In this document: positions 49,575 to 61,286 of the stretch, piece by piece | Layout of the letters: the number at the start of each line of letters is the position of its first letter | How positions within the stretch are numbered: the first letter of the stretch is position 1 | DNA from: Cranoglanis bouderius | Taxonomy: Eukaryota > Chordata > Actinopteri > Siluriformes > Cranoglanididae | NCBI GenBank assembly: GCA_023630585.1 | Contig: CM042551.1 | Coordinates: 6,072,501-6,136,500, forward strand | Length of the DNA: 64,000 nucleotides | Direction of reading: 5' to 3' | The notes under the pieces: generated by a model | Told to the model about the DNA's origin: nothing | What the model saw: only the letters and a program-made list of their open reading frames with translations | The model's database searches: none | Position numbers and translations under genes: made by a program

Positions 49575-52500
49575 TTACTTGATAATACACTTTATGACCT
49601 CTCGGAGTTTGCGGTGTCCTACAGCCAGTATGATGGGGGACAAAGCAATAAAACCACTGTTGGAGAAACGTGCAAGAACCAGCAGGTATGCAGATAAGGC
49701 ACCACTGTTGTAGTTAAAGTAGTTCACTGAGATGACACTGGCACCCCAGGAAATGATGAACAAAAGGATCAAGGCTAGAATGACCTAGAGAGAAGGAAAA
49801 CATTACATATTTAAACACATGAACACAGGATACATATAGTGCCTTGCAAAAGTATTCAGTCGCCTTCAAAATAATCAGATAAATCTGGATTACAAATTAC
49901 ACTTACACAAGTTGTTCCAGCTGGTATTTTTATTGCAAACCAGTATGCTCTTAAAGTGCAGCGGGTATAGAAAAGAATCACCCCCCTTTAAAATAATCAC
50001 ATTTTGTTGCTTTTCAGCCTGAAATGAAGACGGACACAGTTTTTGTTTTATCCAGCTGTTACAACACAGAATGGAGGGCTGGATACATGTGCAGGGGAAA
50101 AGTCACTTTATTAGGTACTTAACCAAAAATAACGGAACAGGGAAAAACTTGAAGTGAAAACAAAGTCAAAAAACAGGCAAATAGTATCCAAAGGGCAAGG
50201 TCGTAATCCAATGTCGAAAAACGTAGCAAAGATCCAAAACATGTATAAACAATCCAGATAACAGAGGCTTAGTATTGACTATGGACAAACGTAACTAGAC
50301 TAGCAAACACTTAGGCAAGGCAAAAATCCATAATCCACAAGACAAGCAAAGTTCCAAAAAACCAGAAATCACAGTCCGTAATAATCTGCTTGGTAAGTAT
50401 AGAGATGAGGTGCACGTACAAATACTTCACCTCGAAGCGAAGAAACAAAACACTTAAATACATGAATGAAACGAGAGGTTAACTTAAAACACCTGACACA
50501 CATAAGGCAGAGAACCAATAAACATTCATGGGCAGAGACATGACATAAACCGAAACAAAAAAACACGTGGCGACGTAAACGAAAAGAGAGTCTGTGACTG
50601 CGGAAATGCACTGCTCGCCTGCTTCGGCGAACAGCGCGGGGGGAAACCCTAACAGAGCCCCCCCCCCCCAAAAGGCGCTTCTCCAGATGCACTAAAGTCT
50701 TGACCCCTCTGACGGACCTGTGCCCCTGGGCAGGATAGCAATCTCTGCCCCCTAGGTCCCGAGGCAGGCATAGTCCATAGTTTTCAAGCATGAGCGGAGC
50801 GTGGTTGGCCGCCTTCTCGGCCTTAGACGTGAGCGGAGCATGGCGGGCTGTCTGGTCAGCCTCTGGCTGGAACTTGGCTTGGAACTTGGCTTGGAACTTG
50901 GCTGGGAACTTGGCTGGGAACTTGGCTTGGAACTTGATCTGGAACTTGGACTGGAACTTGGATGGGAACTTGGACTGGAACTGGGATTGGAACTTGGCCC
51001 TGGGGGCCACCTGGTCGGCCCCGGGCAGGAACTTGGACTTGAACTTGGACTGGAACCTGAACTGGGACCTGGACTGGGACCTGGACAGGAACCTGGACTG
51101 GGACCTGAACTGGGACCTGGACTGGGACCTGGATTGGAATCCAAACTGGAATCTGAACTGGGACCTGGACTGGGACCTGAACTGGGACATGGACTGGGAC
51201 CTGAACTGGAACCTGAACTGGGACCTGGACTGGAACCTGGACTGGGACCTGAACTGGGACCTGGACTGGAACCTGGACTGGGACCTGGATTGGAATCCAA
51301 ACTGGAATCTGAACAGGGACTTGGACTGGAACCTGAACTGGAACCTGAACTGGAACCTGAACAGAGACTTGGACAGGGACTAGGACAGGAACCTGGACTG
51401 GGACCTGGACTGGGACCTGGATTGGAATCCAAACTGGAATCTGAGCAGAGACTTGGACTGGAACCTGAACTGGAACCTGAACTGGAACCTGGACAGGGAC
51501 CTGGACTGGGACCTGGATTGGGACCTGGACAGGGACCTGGACTGGAACCTGAACTGGAGCTTGGCCTGGAACTTGGACTGGAACTTGGACTGGAGCTTGG
51601 ACGGGAGCTTGGACAGGAGCTTGGATGGGAGCTTGGCTTTGGAGGCCGCCTGGACAGCCCCGGGCAGGAATTGGGGCTTGAACCGAAGCATGAACCGGTG
51701 TATGGACCAGGGCATGGACTTGGGCATGAACCGGGGCATGACCCTGGACAGAAATGTGGGCATGGAACTGGGCATGAGCTGGGGCATGAGTTGAGGCATG
51801 AGCTGGGGCAAGAACCTGGGCATGAACCTGGGCATGAGCTGGGGCATGGACCTAGACATGGACTTGGGCATAGACTTAGACATGGACTTTGGCATGGACC
51901 CGGGCATGGAACAGGGCACGAACCTGGACATGAACCCGGGCAGGGACTGGGGCATGAATGTGGGCATGAACCTGGGCATGAACCTGGGTATGAACTGGAG
52001 CATGGATTGGGGCATGAACTTGGGCATGAACTAGGATATGGACTTGGACATGGACTAGGGCATGGACTTGAACATGAACCTGGGCATGGACTTGGAAACG
52101 GACTTGGACATGGACTTGGATATGGCTCTGGAGAGGAGGTCATCCCGTGGACCTCCGGCATGAATGTGGCTAGGGAGGAGGTCATCCCGTGGACCTCCGG
52201 CATGAACTTGGCTTGGGAGGAGGTCATCCCGTGGACCTCCGGCAGGAACATGGCTTGAGCGGAGGTCTCCTCGTGGACCTCCGGCATGAATTTGGCTTGA
52301 GTGGAGGTCTCCTCGTGGACCTCCTTCTGGAACAGGGCTGGAGCGGAGGTCGCCAGGTTGACCCCCAGTTGGAGCTCCGCTGAGGAGACCATCTGCTGGA
52401 TCTCCGGCTGGAGCTCGGGGCTGGAGGTCGCCAGGTTGACCTCCACTCAAAAAGACCTATCCCGCAGATCTTTTGACAATGCCTTGCCACCCATAGTTGA

Positions 52501-55500
52501 TTGTGTGTTTCAGTTGCACTACAAAATGCTCCAGGAAAGCTCTTTTCATGCTGAGCTAATCAAAATGACCACAGCTGATTACAGTTGAAATCCAAATAAC
52601 TTTGTGTGCCATTGAGAAGGTGATTAGCTACATCTGATTGAGTTTACAAGTCATTTTTAGGAGAGGGGTGATCCTTTTTCCAACTCAGTGATTCTGTTTT
52701 TTTATTTATTTATTTATTTATTTTCTGACATGTTGGTGTTATATCTTCCACTTGGATGTTATAAGTTGCAGTGAGTAAATACAGCTGGATAAAACAAAAA
52801 CTGTGTCCATTTTCATTTCAGGCCGAAAAGCAACAAAATGTGATTATTTTAAAGGGGGGTGATTCTTTTCTATACCCATTGTATAAGTGATATAAGCAAT
52901 AACTGATAATAAGAACTAACTTATTTCATGGACATTTCACATAATTAAATGCAACTATAAATGGATAAAAAAAATAATTACAGTAATTGTTGGAAATTAA
53001 TAGAAATTGCCACAATAAGAGGAAATAAATCATTTAGGCCATTCTATAATAGGAAAATAATCAACTTCAAGATGGTAACAGTAACTCCATTGCATCACAC
53101 CACCTGGTCATTGACTATTTTCATATGATAGCATGTGTGCTTTTGTGTTTCATGCCTTACATACATAATGTCTGTTAAAGGACAGTTACATAAAAAATAA
53201 ATGTGTGACCTTGGCTGCACGTCTCTCCGCCGGTACTCTCCGTAGAATGGGAGCATCCTGATTCTTATTGGCGGTCTTGTGTGCGTTTCCGTGTGTGTAC
53301 AGTATGAGGAGCGAGCCTAGGTTGGTGGCACTCATGAGGATGATGGGGATGACCTCATGGATCACCATGGACGTGGTGGCAAATACAAGACCACTGTAAA
53401 TGGAGGGAAAATCCCACAAGCAGCCCAGTAATGGACGAGTTGTACTGCTCACTAACATCAATGTCTGTAAAGGAACAAAGACGATGAACTAGTGAGTGAT
53501 CTGTGATTTTTCCACATCCTTTTATCAAGCCTATCAGCTGGATTTGTCCTCTTATGTATTAGTCACACATTGAATGTAATGTGAAACTGAATGTAAATGT
53601 AGACATTGTGGAACATAGATACTGTATATGCTGTTTGTTTCCTTCCCTCACCTCACTGGCGTTCTTGCCTCCATTTGTAGAGTACACAAAAGCAGGGACT
53701 GAGTAGAGGAGATTGAGGGTCCAGATGAGACCGAAGCACATTAGTAGGGCTTTGGGAGGACTACGTGATGGGTTTAGACTAGCAATGGAAGGGCCTATCC
53801 TTTTCAAAGTGTAAAAATGGAACGCACTGAGAAAAAGCGTCGACCAAACATTCACTGAACGCAGCCAGACCCACACACCCATCATGAACTGACACCAGTC
53901 CTTACTGGGTAACACCTTCAGCAAGAGATGAAAGAGAAACATTATAAGTAGGTAAATGGAAAGAGATGGAGGCAAGTAGATGTGCTACAATATTGTCAAT
54001 GATGTTCTCCTTCAGAAGTTCTTTGTTGACTGAAAGCGTGAATTTATTTGTACCAAGTAAACATTTGATAGTGATCCTAGCTAGCCCACAGTTATCACTA
54101 GTGATGTTGTAATTGTAACGTCATTTTAAACGGAATTTAATATAAATTAATTGCTCACTTGTGCAGAAGCAAGTTTTGTCAAAAATGCAACTTTCAAATG
54201 AATCCTTAACTTTAATTTGATCCTACAGTTGTGTTTGTATGTAGGAGCTAATGTATTTGAATGTAGTGAAAGTATACATAGTATGCAGTATATAGTAAAT
54301 AGTATATAGTATATAGGACAATATGTGGTGACAGTCTATTGACAGAAATATTGCTAATATATTTTTATAAATATTTGCTGGGGTGTTATAATTTTGATGG
54401 GCAAAAGCAAGACCTTGTACCAACAAGGCAACAGTATAATAAACTGCAGAAATCTGAGGGACTTACTAGTACAACTGCCCTGTGAACAGAGATAGATCCT
54501 GATGTACTGTACATTGAGTGGCTGATTCTCATTCTCTAAACATGAGCAATGAACCCATGCTAGCAGAGAGAGCTAACAGCCTACAATCAGTGTTGTGATG
54601 ATCAGAGTATAATGCCTTGTACAGCCTTGCAACAGCAGAAAACATGCTATAAGCTGTTATTATGGTTGCCTTAATGAGACTAGAGCTGTATCTTCTACTT
54701 GACACAGCTGATCAAATGATTTCCCCTTTTTGTAGCACAGCTACTGTAAGAATTTCATTAAACAGCATTACACAAGTCGACTTGTGTACCATGTGAGTCT
54801 GCAGCCATGAAATGACTTTCTTTGTCTGGCCTGGATGACAAACCAGGAAACTGGGAATGCTGCACCACAGATCATTTCAGTGTTGCCTGAAAGTTCAGCA
54901 CTAGTTAGTCATATTACAAAGGCACGTGTCAGCTGTGACAAGAGGGTCTCCTTGCAAAGAGGGAAATTATAATGACAGCTGCCTCTTGGCAAGGTTAGGA
55001 GTGGGGTGTGGGGGAAAATATGAGAATAAAAGAAAAGGGGGAAAAAACAAGCATCCACATCAGCATATCTATGTCCTCAAAATGAAAGTTGTATGGCATG
55101 GCAACATTTTCAGGAACTTCTAACCTAACCTCATGTCTACTGGTGTGGACTGACAATGCCTTGGTAGTGTTTTATATGAACAACCAAGGGGAACAAATCT
55201 ACAAACAATGTTGAAGCAGGTGAACAAGTTTTGGAATTAGATGCACACCTACTGTCCTAAGAGCTGCCTTCCGATCTGGCTGGTGCAATCAGATAGAGAA
55301 TAGTCATGTGGCTAGTAATTGACAAATTCCTGTGGCCAGTGATTTGCAAATTCATGATGAAAGTCGATCTGTTTGTGAACCGACAGTCAATTCAGTGCCA
55401 AATTCTCTGGGCCAGAATATGTTGGCAAAATCTACAGTATGATTTTCCATTGCTACCACTTCTGTGAATGACACTTCAGTGCATCCAATAGATTATGTTA

Positions 55501-56479
55501 CAAGTTTGTGATTTCCCCATTCTGGCAGAATATACCATGTTTTTGATCTTGTTAACATAAGTACCCATCAGGTCTGGACCTTATGAGCAACCCTAGCATA
55601 CTGGAAAGTGGTCAAACACTTATGAGTATAAATGTGCGATCTATGCGGTGGTCGAATGCAAGGCAGTGAAAAGGTTCACTATGTTGGAAACACTAGGGAA
55701 GAACCCATTAACTTGCACCATGAATAATCTGCAGAGCCAGCTGTAAGCATCTCTTTCTACCCTACTAGTCTTTCTAACTATGTAGGTGGCAACATTGTCT
55801 GTGCACTGGTTCTGGTTGACGCTTTGTCCATAAAATAGTCAAAGCATTTCTTAAGGATGCAAAACTTCTCTGGTTCCACACAAAATGATCATCCCACAAT
55901 GGGATCTGGTGCTACACCGTTTGCGCCGCAATGATGGGACAAAGGAAGATCATTCCTTCTCTTAAGACAATTTCTCTTTACTCTTTCTTATTTTAAAATG
56001 TCATGCAATCCATATTTTAGTAAAAGATCATAGATCCAGTAACATAAAATTCTTTCCTTACAAAGAAAATAGTTTCTTATGATTTCCTTACAATTATATA
56101 TTTTAAACAACTAGTAGTGCCCAAAGCATTGAAACACTGTTAATGGTAGGGTGAACTTCACAATAACCAGTTAACACCCCAACGCCCCCAACACAAAAAC
56201 ATCCCGTTGTACCTCGAGTCCAAGGTCTAAGGTGACCAGCAGGGTGTTCCTCATCACCGACACCAGTAGGTTAGATAAGGCCATGTTGACCAGGATCATG
56301 TTGGAGTTGCGTCCCCCTCCAGGCTCCCGAATAATACTGTTCCCTACCACCAAGATCACCACGGCATTTCCCACAATGCCAAGCAGCACCAGGACTAGGT
56401 ATAAAACCATTGGGACACCTGTCAACTGACCTGTTGGTGCCTTTTTAATGGATGAGATTGTTATATTGGCTATCATCAT
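49575..56479 (-). CDS. ORA/V1R-like olfactory receptor, tandem copy B
   Basis: Four exons with the same lengths and phases as copy A: 56479-56213, 53915-53652, 53464-53210 and 49784-49575, giving 331 aa. My hand alignment finds about 56 differences from copy A (83% identical). About 26 of them fall in the 89 residues of exon 1, against 9/88, 8/85 and 13/69 in exons 2-4. All splice sites, the loop cysteines, WLRSVNVWSTLFL and the SPIILAVGHRKLREVI tail are kept, so the gene looks functional. Introns 1 and 3 are swollen by a DIRS-like relic and by a 2.9 kb composite element (intron 3: 3.4 kb versus 148 bp in copy A). The long intron could impair splicing. Confidence 0.85.
49963..52877. mobile_element. 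2.9 kb composite element with 97-bp inverted ends
   Basis: Positions 49963-50059 and 52781-52877 are inverted copies of each other, about 97 bp with three or four mismatches (gggtatagaaaagaatcacc at one end). Between them lie 0.8 kb of unassigned sequence, a 1.6 kb minisatellite block and 0.3 kb of sequence on the right. No transposase is recognised, and clear target duplications were not found. It sits in intron 3 of receptor copy B and is absent from copy A. Either a non-autonomous DNA transposon captured the repeat, or a second element inserted inside a MITE. Confidence 0.75.
50752..52446 (-). repeat. Minisatellite block with a 564-codon open frame
   Basis: Three arrays. Positions 50862-50996 use a unit like gaacttggctgg. 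Positions 51029-51640 use gaacctggactgg-type 6/12-mers, and 51668-52130 use gggcatgaacct-type 12-mers. They are separated by two related spacers containing gccccgggcagg (51016-51027; 51657-51668). At 52131-52443 there are seven or so 42-bp units (gtggacctccggcatgaa). Since unit sizes are multiples of three, several frames stay open. The minus frame (52446-50752) gives 14-residue units such as EVHGMTSSQAKFMP, then long Pro/Ser/Cys repeats. The plus frame gives Leu/Gly/Glu repeats. Likely not a gene. Confidence 0.85.
52885..53130 (+). repeat. Dispersed repeat family 'A', 3' part
   Basis: Directly next to the composite element, inside the same intron. It contains acataattaaatgcaactat, aggaaaataatcaacttcaa (53052-53071) and a cacaccacctggtcattgac block, which gives the family's fuller 3' end. 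Confidence 0.55.
55110..55965 (+). pseudogene. DIRS-like tyrosine-recombinase retrotransposon relic
   Basis: The plus strand of intron 1 of receptor copy B holds broken frames that look like the RNase H region of a DIRS element: VWTDNALVVFYMNNQG at 55143-55190, then VDLFVNRQSIQCQ at 55363-55401. Near 55890-55925 the reading IIPQWDLVLHRLRR resembles the start of the recombinase domain. Frameshifts and stops interrupt every part and no termini are visible. The assignment rests on recalled family motifs. Confidence 0.5.
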
Positions 56480-58380
56480 GGATAAATGTTATAATAAGTA
56501 ACTAATCTGTCCTATGACCTGTTACACTGAGGTAATGCCTCAACTTCTAAAGCTAGTCCTCTCTGTAGTACCACCAGTGTCCTTACATTTGATACTCTAT
56601 CAAATGTTCCTCATCTCTGGTGCCTCTTGTTTCTCAGTGCCTACATTTGAGCCCATCTCTTGCCAATGGCATTGGGCCAATATGTCCAATCCCAAGTAAA
56701 GATATGACTTTATCTGAGGATTTTCTCATCTGATATTCTCATTAATTTCAGAATCAGCTCCCCCAGGGTAGTTTAATTAAGATTCTGCCTATGAAAGAGA
56801 TTTCACCAAAAATAATGGCACCTTTTGGCCCAGTAGCTGATCATGCATCTTTCTGGGGAGCAGGGGATTAATTAACTTTGGATAATTGAAAGACAGCTCG
56901 TTAACAAGCTAATTAATCAACACGCTCTGTTGCTGATATGTCAGGGAGAAAGAAACGAGGGTGTTTATTTTCTGACAGCCACTTGATGCTTGAGGATTTC
57001 AGTAGTTTTTATGTCACCATTGGAATAAACTTTGCTTGTATTGTTGGCTCAATTATGTTATAAAGATGTAATAGCTTTCTGCCAATAAAGTAACGATTCC
57101 TAAGCTTATTTAGATTTGGCTCGGTTGCACTGTGAGAAGTAATCTCCTGAATAGTGATCGTTTCGTGGTCTCACGTTTACAAATTCAAAGCAGTACAAGT
57201 GAAGATACCAACAAAAAGGTTATGGTCTGGGCTAGTGTTGGCACCTGTCAGCTTCGATTATTTGCAGTGAGTGATTACACTGAAAAAGAAAGTTTGGAAA
57301 TAGTGGAGGCAAACTCCCCATGAAAATGCATTTGGAAAGCAGCCTCAGTTTCCTTATGCTAATTCTAGTTTGCTAGGTGTAATGACGAGTGGAGTCACAG
57401 CCTGTATGTCAGAGCAGTGGAAAATCTGTCTTCTTTGGTAAAATGAAGGCAAAGCACAAACAAATTTACCATGACGAAAAGCTGGGAACATGAAAGGTAA
57501 CTATTGAGTTGGTAGTGGAAGTGGATAACCACTGAAATGATTATGAACTATGCCCACATCTATTAAATTACTTTTTGATGACTAGCTGTAAAATTTTTAG
57601 CATCTTAGAGTTTTAGTATTTGTTGCTGCTGTTGCATTTCCCTCCATCTTTATGATAAATGTGATGATTTATTTGTTGGCCTGAAAGAAAAGGTCTGAAT
57701 TTCTAAAATCACTGAATGTCTCTCTTGGTTGTGTGCATCATTCTGGTCTCACCATATATATCACACGCACTAACATTACATATACATCAGATTACTGTCG
57801 CTTTAGCAGTGTCATGCTGACTTTGAAATAAACAGAGAACTCATTCTTGCTCTTTATTATAGTAATGGGATGAGATTCCACTAGACATCATCATTTTTTA
57901 AACCAAGAGCTGAGCGTGCGTTAACAGAGAAACTGGGAATTAATTAACCTTTGTCTAATTGATTCGAACCTTGTTAGCAGACTAATGAATTAAGGACCTC
58001 AGCTACAAATATTATTCGTGCGGGTGAAAGACAGAAGGTGCTTTTTTACATCTGTGGGATGTTCATGACAAGCAGGAACACAGATCACGTCATATTTATC
58101 TTTAATTAGAAAAAAAATAAATAAACAAAAGCAAGTGAAAGACAAAAGGTAAGACTTTATAATAACTCCTGTCATGGCAATTATGTTGCAAAAGCAGTTG
58201 GTTTTTTTGTGTGTTTAAAGATAAAATCAAATGGTATTGAACTGAAACTAGGGAGAATAAGGAGAAGAATAGGACATAATTTTTTTAAAGAAAAAATGAA
58301 AGAAATGAAAAGAATGCTAACTATTTGGTTTTATTATTTCTGTCTTGTTAATTGCTCTCACTCTTAATCTAGTAGTTTTT
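56480..58380 (-). promoter_or_regulatory. Upstream region of receptor copy B
   Basis: Homologous in blocks to 44864-45905, but interrupted by about 0.8 kb of unrelated sequence (57018-57830). At 56761-56768 it has CCCCAGGG, the core of an Olf/EBF-type site (CCCNNGGG). The equivalent place in copy A (about 45132) reads CCCAGATT and has lost it. The site is about 285 bases from the start codon. Function is conjecture. Confidence 0.4.
57018..57830. other. Insertion-like segment between receptor upstream blocks
   Basis: Sequence present upstream of copy B and absent from the matching place of copy A. A 63-codon plus frame (57132-57323) contains KVMVWASVGT, faintly like Tc1/mariner transposase. 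No terminal repeats were found. Confidence 0.35.
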
Positions 58381-58394
58381 AGCATTTTGTAGCA

Positions 58395-58505
58395 TAAAGC
58401 ATAAAGTCCTCCTTCCTAAAAACTTTCCCATTTTGGAAAACCTAAAGCTGCAACTTTACCTCTGACTGTTAGAAAGCGCTGACACTGGAGACCAATCATG
58501 CAATT
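58395..58505 (-). repeat. Dispersed repeat family 'A', fragment
   Basis: A short reverse fragment: ggaaaacctaaagctgcaac then gcgctgacactggagacc, the centre of family A. Confidence 0.5.
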
Positions 58506-58644
58506 TTTTTTTCTCATGAAAAGGACAGGATTATAAATTATTCTTAATTCTTGTATTATATGCTGTGGTGGATGTGGTGGGACCACCAAATAGGACGTCA
58601 TTCATGACCACAAAATGTTTAGAAACAGAAATATTTGTTTTATA

Positions 58645-58910
58645 ATAAAGGGTGTCCCAAAAGTCTCCATACATAGGGGACTACGTTTGCCAGCACCACA
58701 TCAGTTGTGTCCTTCGTCAGTGGATGTTCGTGGACGTCCACTTCTCGGTCGGCCCGCAACACTTCCAGTCTTTTTGAATTTGTTCATATGTTTGCCGACA
58801 GTGTTGTGAGTTTATCTATCCGAAAAAATATAAATAATATAAAAGTATGAAAAATCTTGCTAAAAAGTGTTAATTTCCCTTACTATTGGAGACTTTTGGG
58901 ACATTCTGTA
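58645..58910. mobile_element. mariner-type MITE, copy 2
   Basis: A shorter copy (about 265 bp) of the element at 17802-18188: ggtgtcccaaaagtctccat at the left, gagacttttgggacattctg at the right. The transposase relic is further reduced but still carries the tggatgttcgtggacgtcca block. Confidence 0.85.
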
Positions 58911-59454
58911 GTCTACTATTTCACTCGATATAACACTTCAACTCATCAACAAGCTCTTTCTGAGCAGAGTCTGAGAAAAACATCACAGTGTAGTGTAGCT
59001 GTATAGAAAATTATGAAGATTAAGATAAAGTTGTAGGGAGAGGGTTACTGTTTGTACCTTTTCTTACCACATTGCTTATGTTTGACATTGTACAAATTTA
59101 TTTTTCATTATTAATTTTTTTTAACGAATAAGATTAGCTTGCAAAACTATGAAAGACTCAATTTAACTTGACTGGAAACACAACTAGGAACATATGGAAC
59201 TAGGAGCTATTACTATAAGGTAATGTTTCTGGATTTCTAAAGGAGTTTTAGTAGTGTTGTGGGTTTTTTTTTTTTTTCAGTATAAACTGCTGTAATATTT
59301 AATAAAATGTTTTGTTTGAAAAATTATCACATTTGATCAGTCACTTTATTTCCTTATTTTGATGAAGGGTGCCAATAATTCTTAAATCAATTTTACAGAC
59401 AAAAAGTTGCTGAACATGCACATCATAAATTGGAAAAAGACGCTGAGTAATATT

Positions 59455-61286
59455 ACATAAATGTTTTATTCACTCATTTGCTGTAAAAATGCATATTATA
59501 GAAAAGTTGTATGTGGTTTCTATAGCAACGGAGGGAAAACACACAAAAGGTAACCATATTGCTTTGCATTTCGTGTTTTTGATACATAAATAATACAGAG
59601 CATATCTATTTATATTTATGATTGCGGTTTTCATCTTTGTGTGTCGGTGTGTGTACCACATGCAAACCAGCTGACATGGTGTGAAAATTCAACAGCAACA
59701 AAATACAATAAGCCTCTAAAACAGGTTTCCCCCCCACCCCAACACTTGAGTCGAGTCACCTCTTTTAACCAGGTTACTGCAAAAAACATACAGTTTACCA
59801 TATTAAAATATTACAGTATAGTTATATATATATATAACAGGAGATTCATACAAATGATATTCTGCACTGTTATCATCCTTCGTCAAACATAAATAACAAA
59901 ATGAAATAATAAATAATTATAATAACAATGCCTCAGTCCTCTAATGGCATAAAAATGAAAAAAAAATCAGTAAGAAATGTGCAGTGTTTATTTATTCAAG
60001 CCAAAAATACTGCAAAAAGATTCATGGCTTTCTTTCTTTTTATTAAACTTTATTTTTAAATCATACTCCTCTCAAAAGAGCGTCAGTGTTGAATTGAAAT
60101 ATTCTGAGTGACCCCTTTATGAGTCCAGCCAGCGGAGGGCGTTAAAAATGAGACAAAAGGTGTATAACCCAAAGATAAATGAACGTCTGGGTATTTTTTT
60201 GCAAACTCTAATAGCTGCACGTAAGGCTAAGGTTTCACAATTTTTAATATTAAATATTAAATCACTCTCCCAATATAATATTTGGCACAGAAATCGAATA
60301 TGTAAGCAGATGCCTCACGATAAACTTGTACATTTATAAACGTATATACAATATTACACGTTACTGTATAAACGAAGATATAATAAGTGCAATTACATTA
60401 TGTGCACGCATGCAAAAAAAATAAAAATAAATGAAATTTAAATAGCCTCCGGCTTAAATCGATTGGTTGAATGTGGCATCAGAGAAAGTAAACCTGATGG
60501 CTCATGTGAAGGCGAGAAACGAACACTGCACTCTGTTAACGACTGCATCAAGAGTCTGAAGCATTGCACAGAAGAAAAAGAACCATGTATCTGATAATAA
60601 TACTGTGTTATGGAAGCTGGGCTAAAGCCACTTCCACTGGAAAGATTCAAACAAATATCACGACGACTGACGATATTTATAATTACAAAGTATTAACCAT
60701 GGTTTTGACATCTCTGGGTCCAGACGTAGCACATTCTCATCTCTGTCCTGCTTTTTTCACCCAGTGTCGAGGCCTGGATCTCAGGCATCAGTCCCTGAAA
60801 ACTGGTATGACCCCTGGGTCGTGTCCCGATATTACTTCCCAACTGTAATATAGTTGAAACATACATAAAATAACAGCACAGTATGCTCCGGCGTGGAGCT
60901 CTAGGAAAAAAAGACGTGCTATAGAACATTGAAAAAAAGTATCAACTTCAAAAATCTTCATACGTCTGACGTTGTGTCGTTTGGCTCATCCAGACATCGA
61001 CTATCTAGTGAATATTGACTCAGCAGAGACAATAAAAGCATTATAAACACCACAGGATCGTATTGGTATTTATTCATGAAGGGGCTCAACCTCTCCACCT
61101 AGTGGTCGAACGAGTGCATGCCACCAAAATGAGACGGTTTGTTCGGTCAGTGCTGAGGAATTCGACGTGGTCCTTCTGTGAGAACCTGCTTACGAAGACG
61201 AAAGAAAGACGTAGCACACGTGTCACGGTGAGCAGGAGTAAGAAGATGCTGTCGCGTTTCTAGTGAGCATCCAGCAGGTGGAGGTG
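59455..61286 (-). other. Probable 3' UTR and downstream flank of the Rap GEF gene
   Basis: AT-rich and free of the repeat families found elsewhere in the window, which fits a long 3' UTR of the minus-strand gene that stops at 61287. TTTATT (AATAAA on the gene strand) occurs at about 59464 and 59991 as candidate poly(A) signals. No coding exon is seen. Confidence 0.35.

Noticed and set aside
50862..52443. CRISPR-like or coding array
   Set aside because: The units are contiguous and degenerate with no unique spacers of constant length, and the genome is eukaryotic.
57132..57323. Tc1/mariner transposase fragment
   Set aside because: Only about ten residues (KVMVWASVGT) are suggestive; no second motif or terminal repeat supports it.
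60564..60848. 94-codon plus frame as a secreted peptide gene
   Set aside because: No splice context, no recognisable family and low complexity of support; it lies in the probable 3' UTR of the minus-strand Rap GEF.
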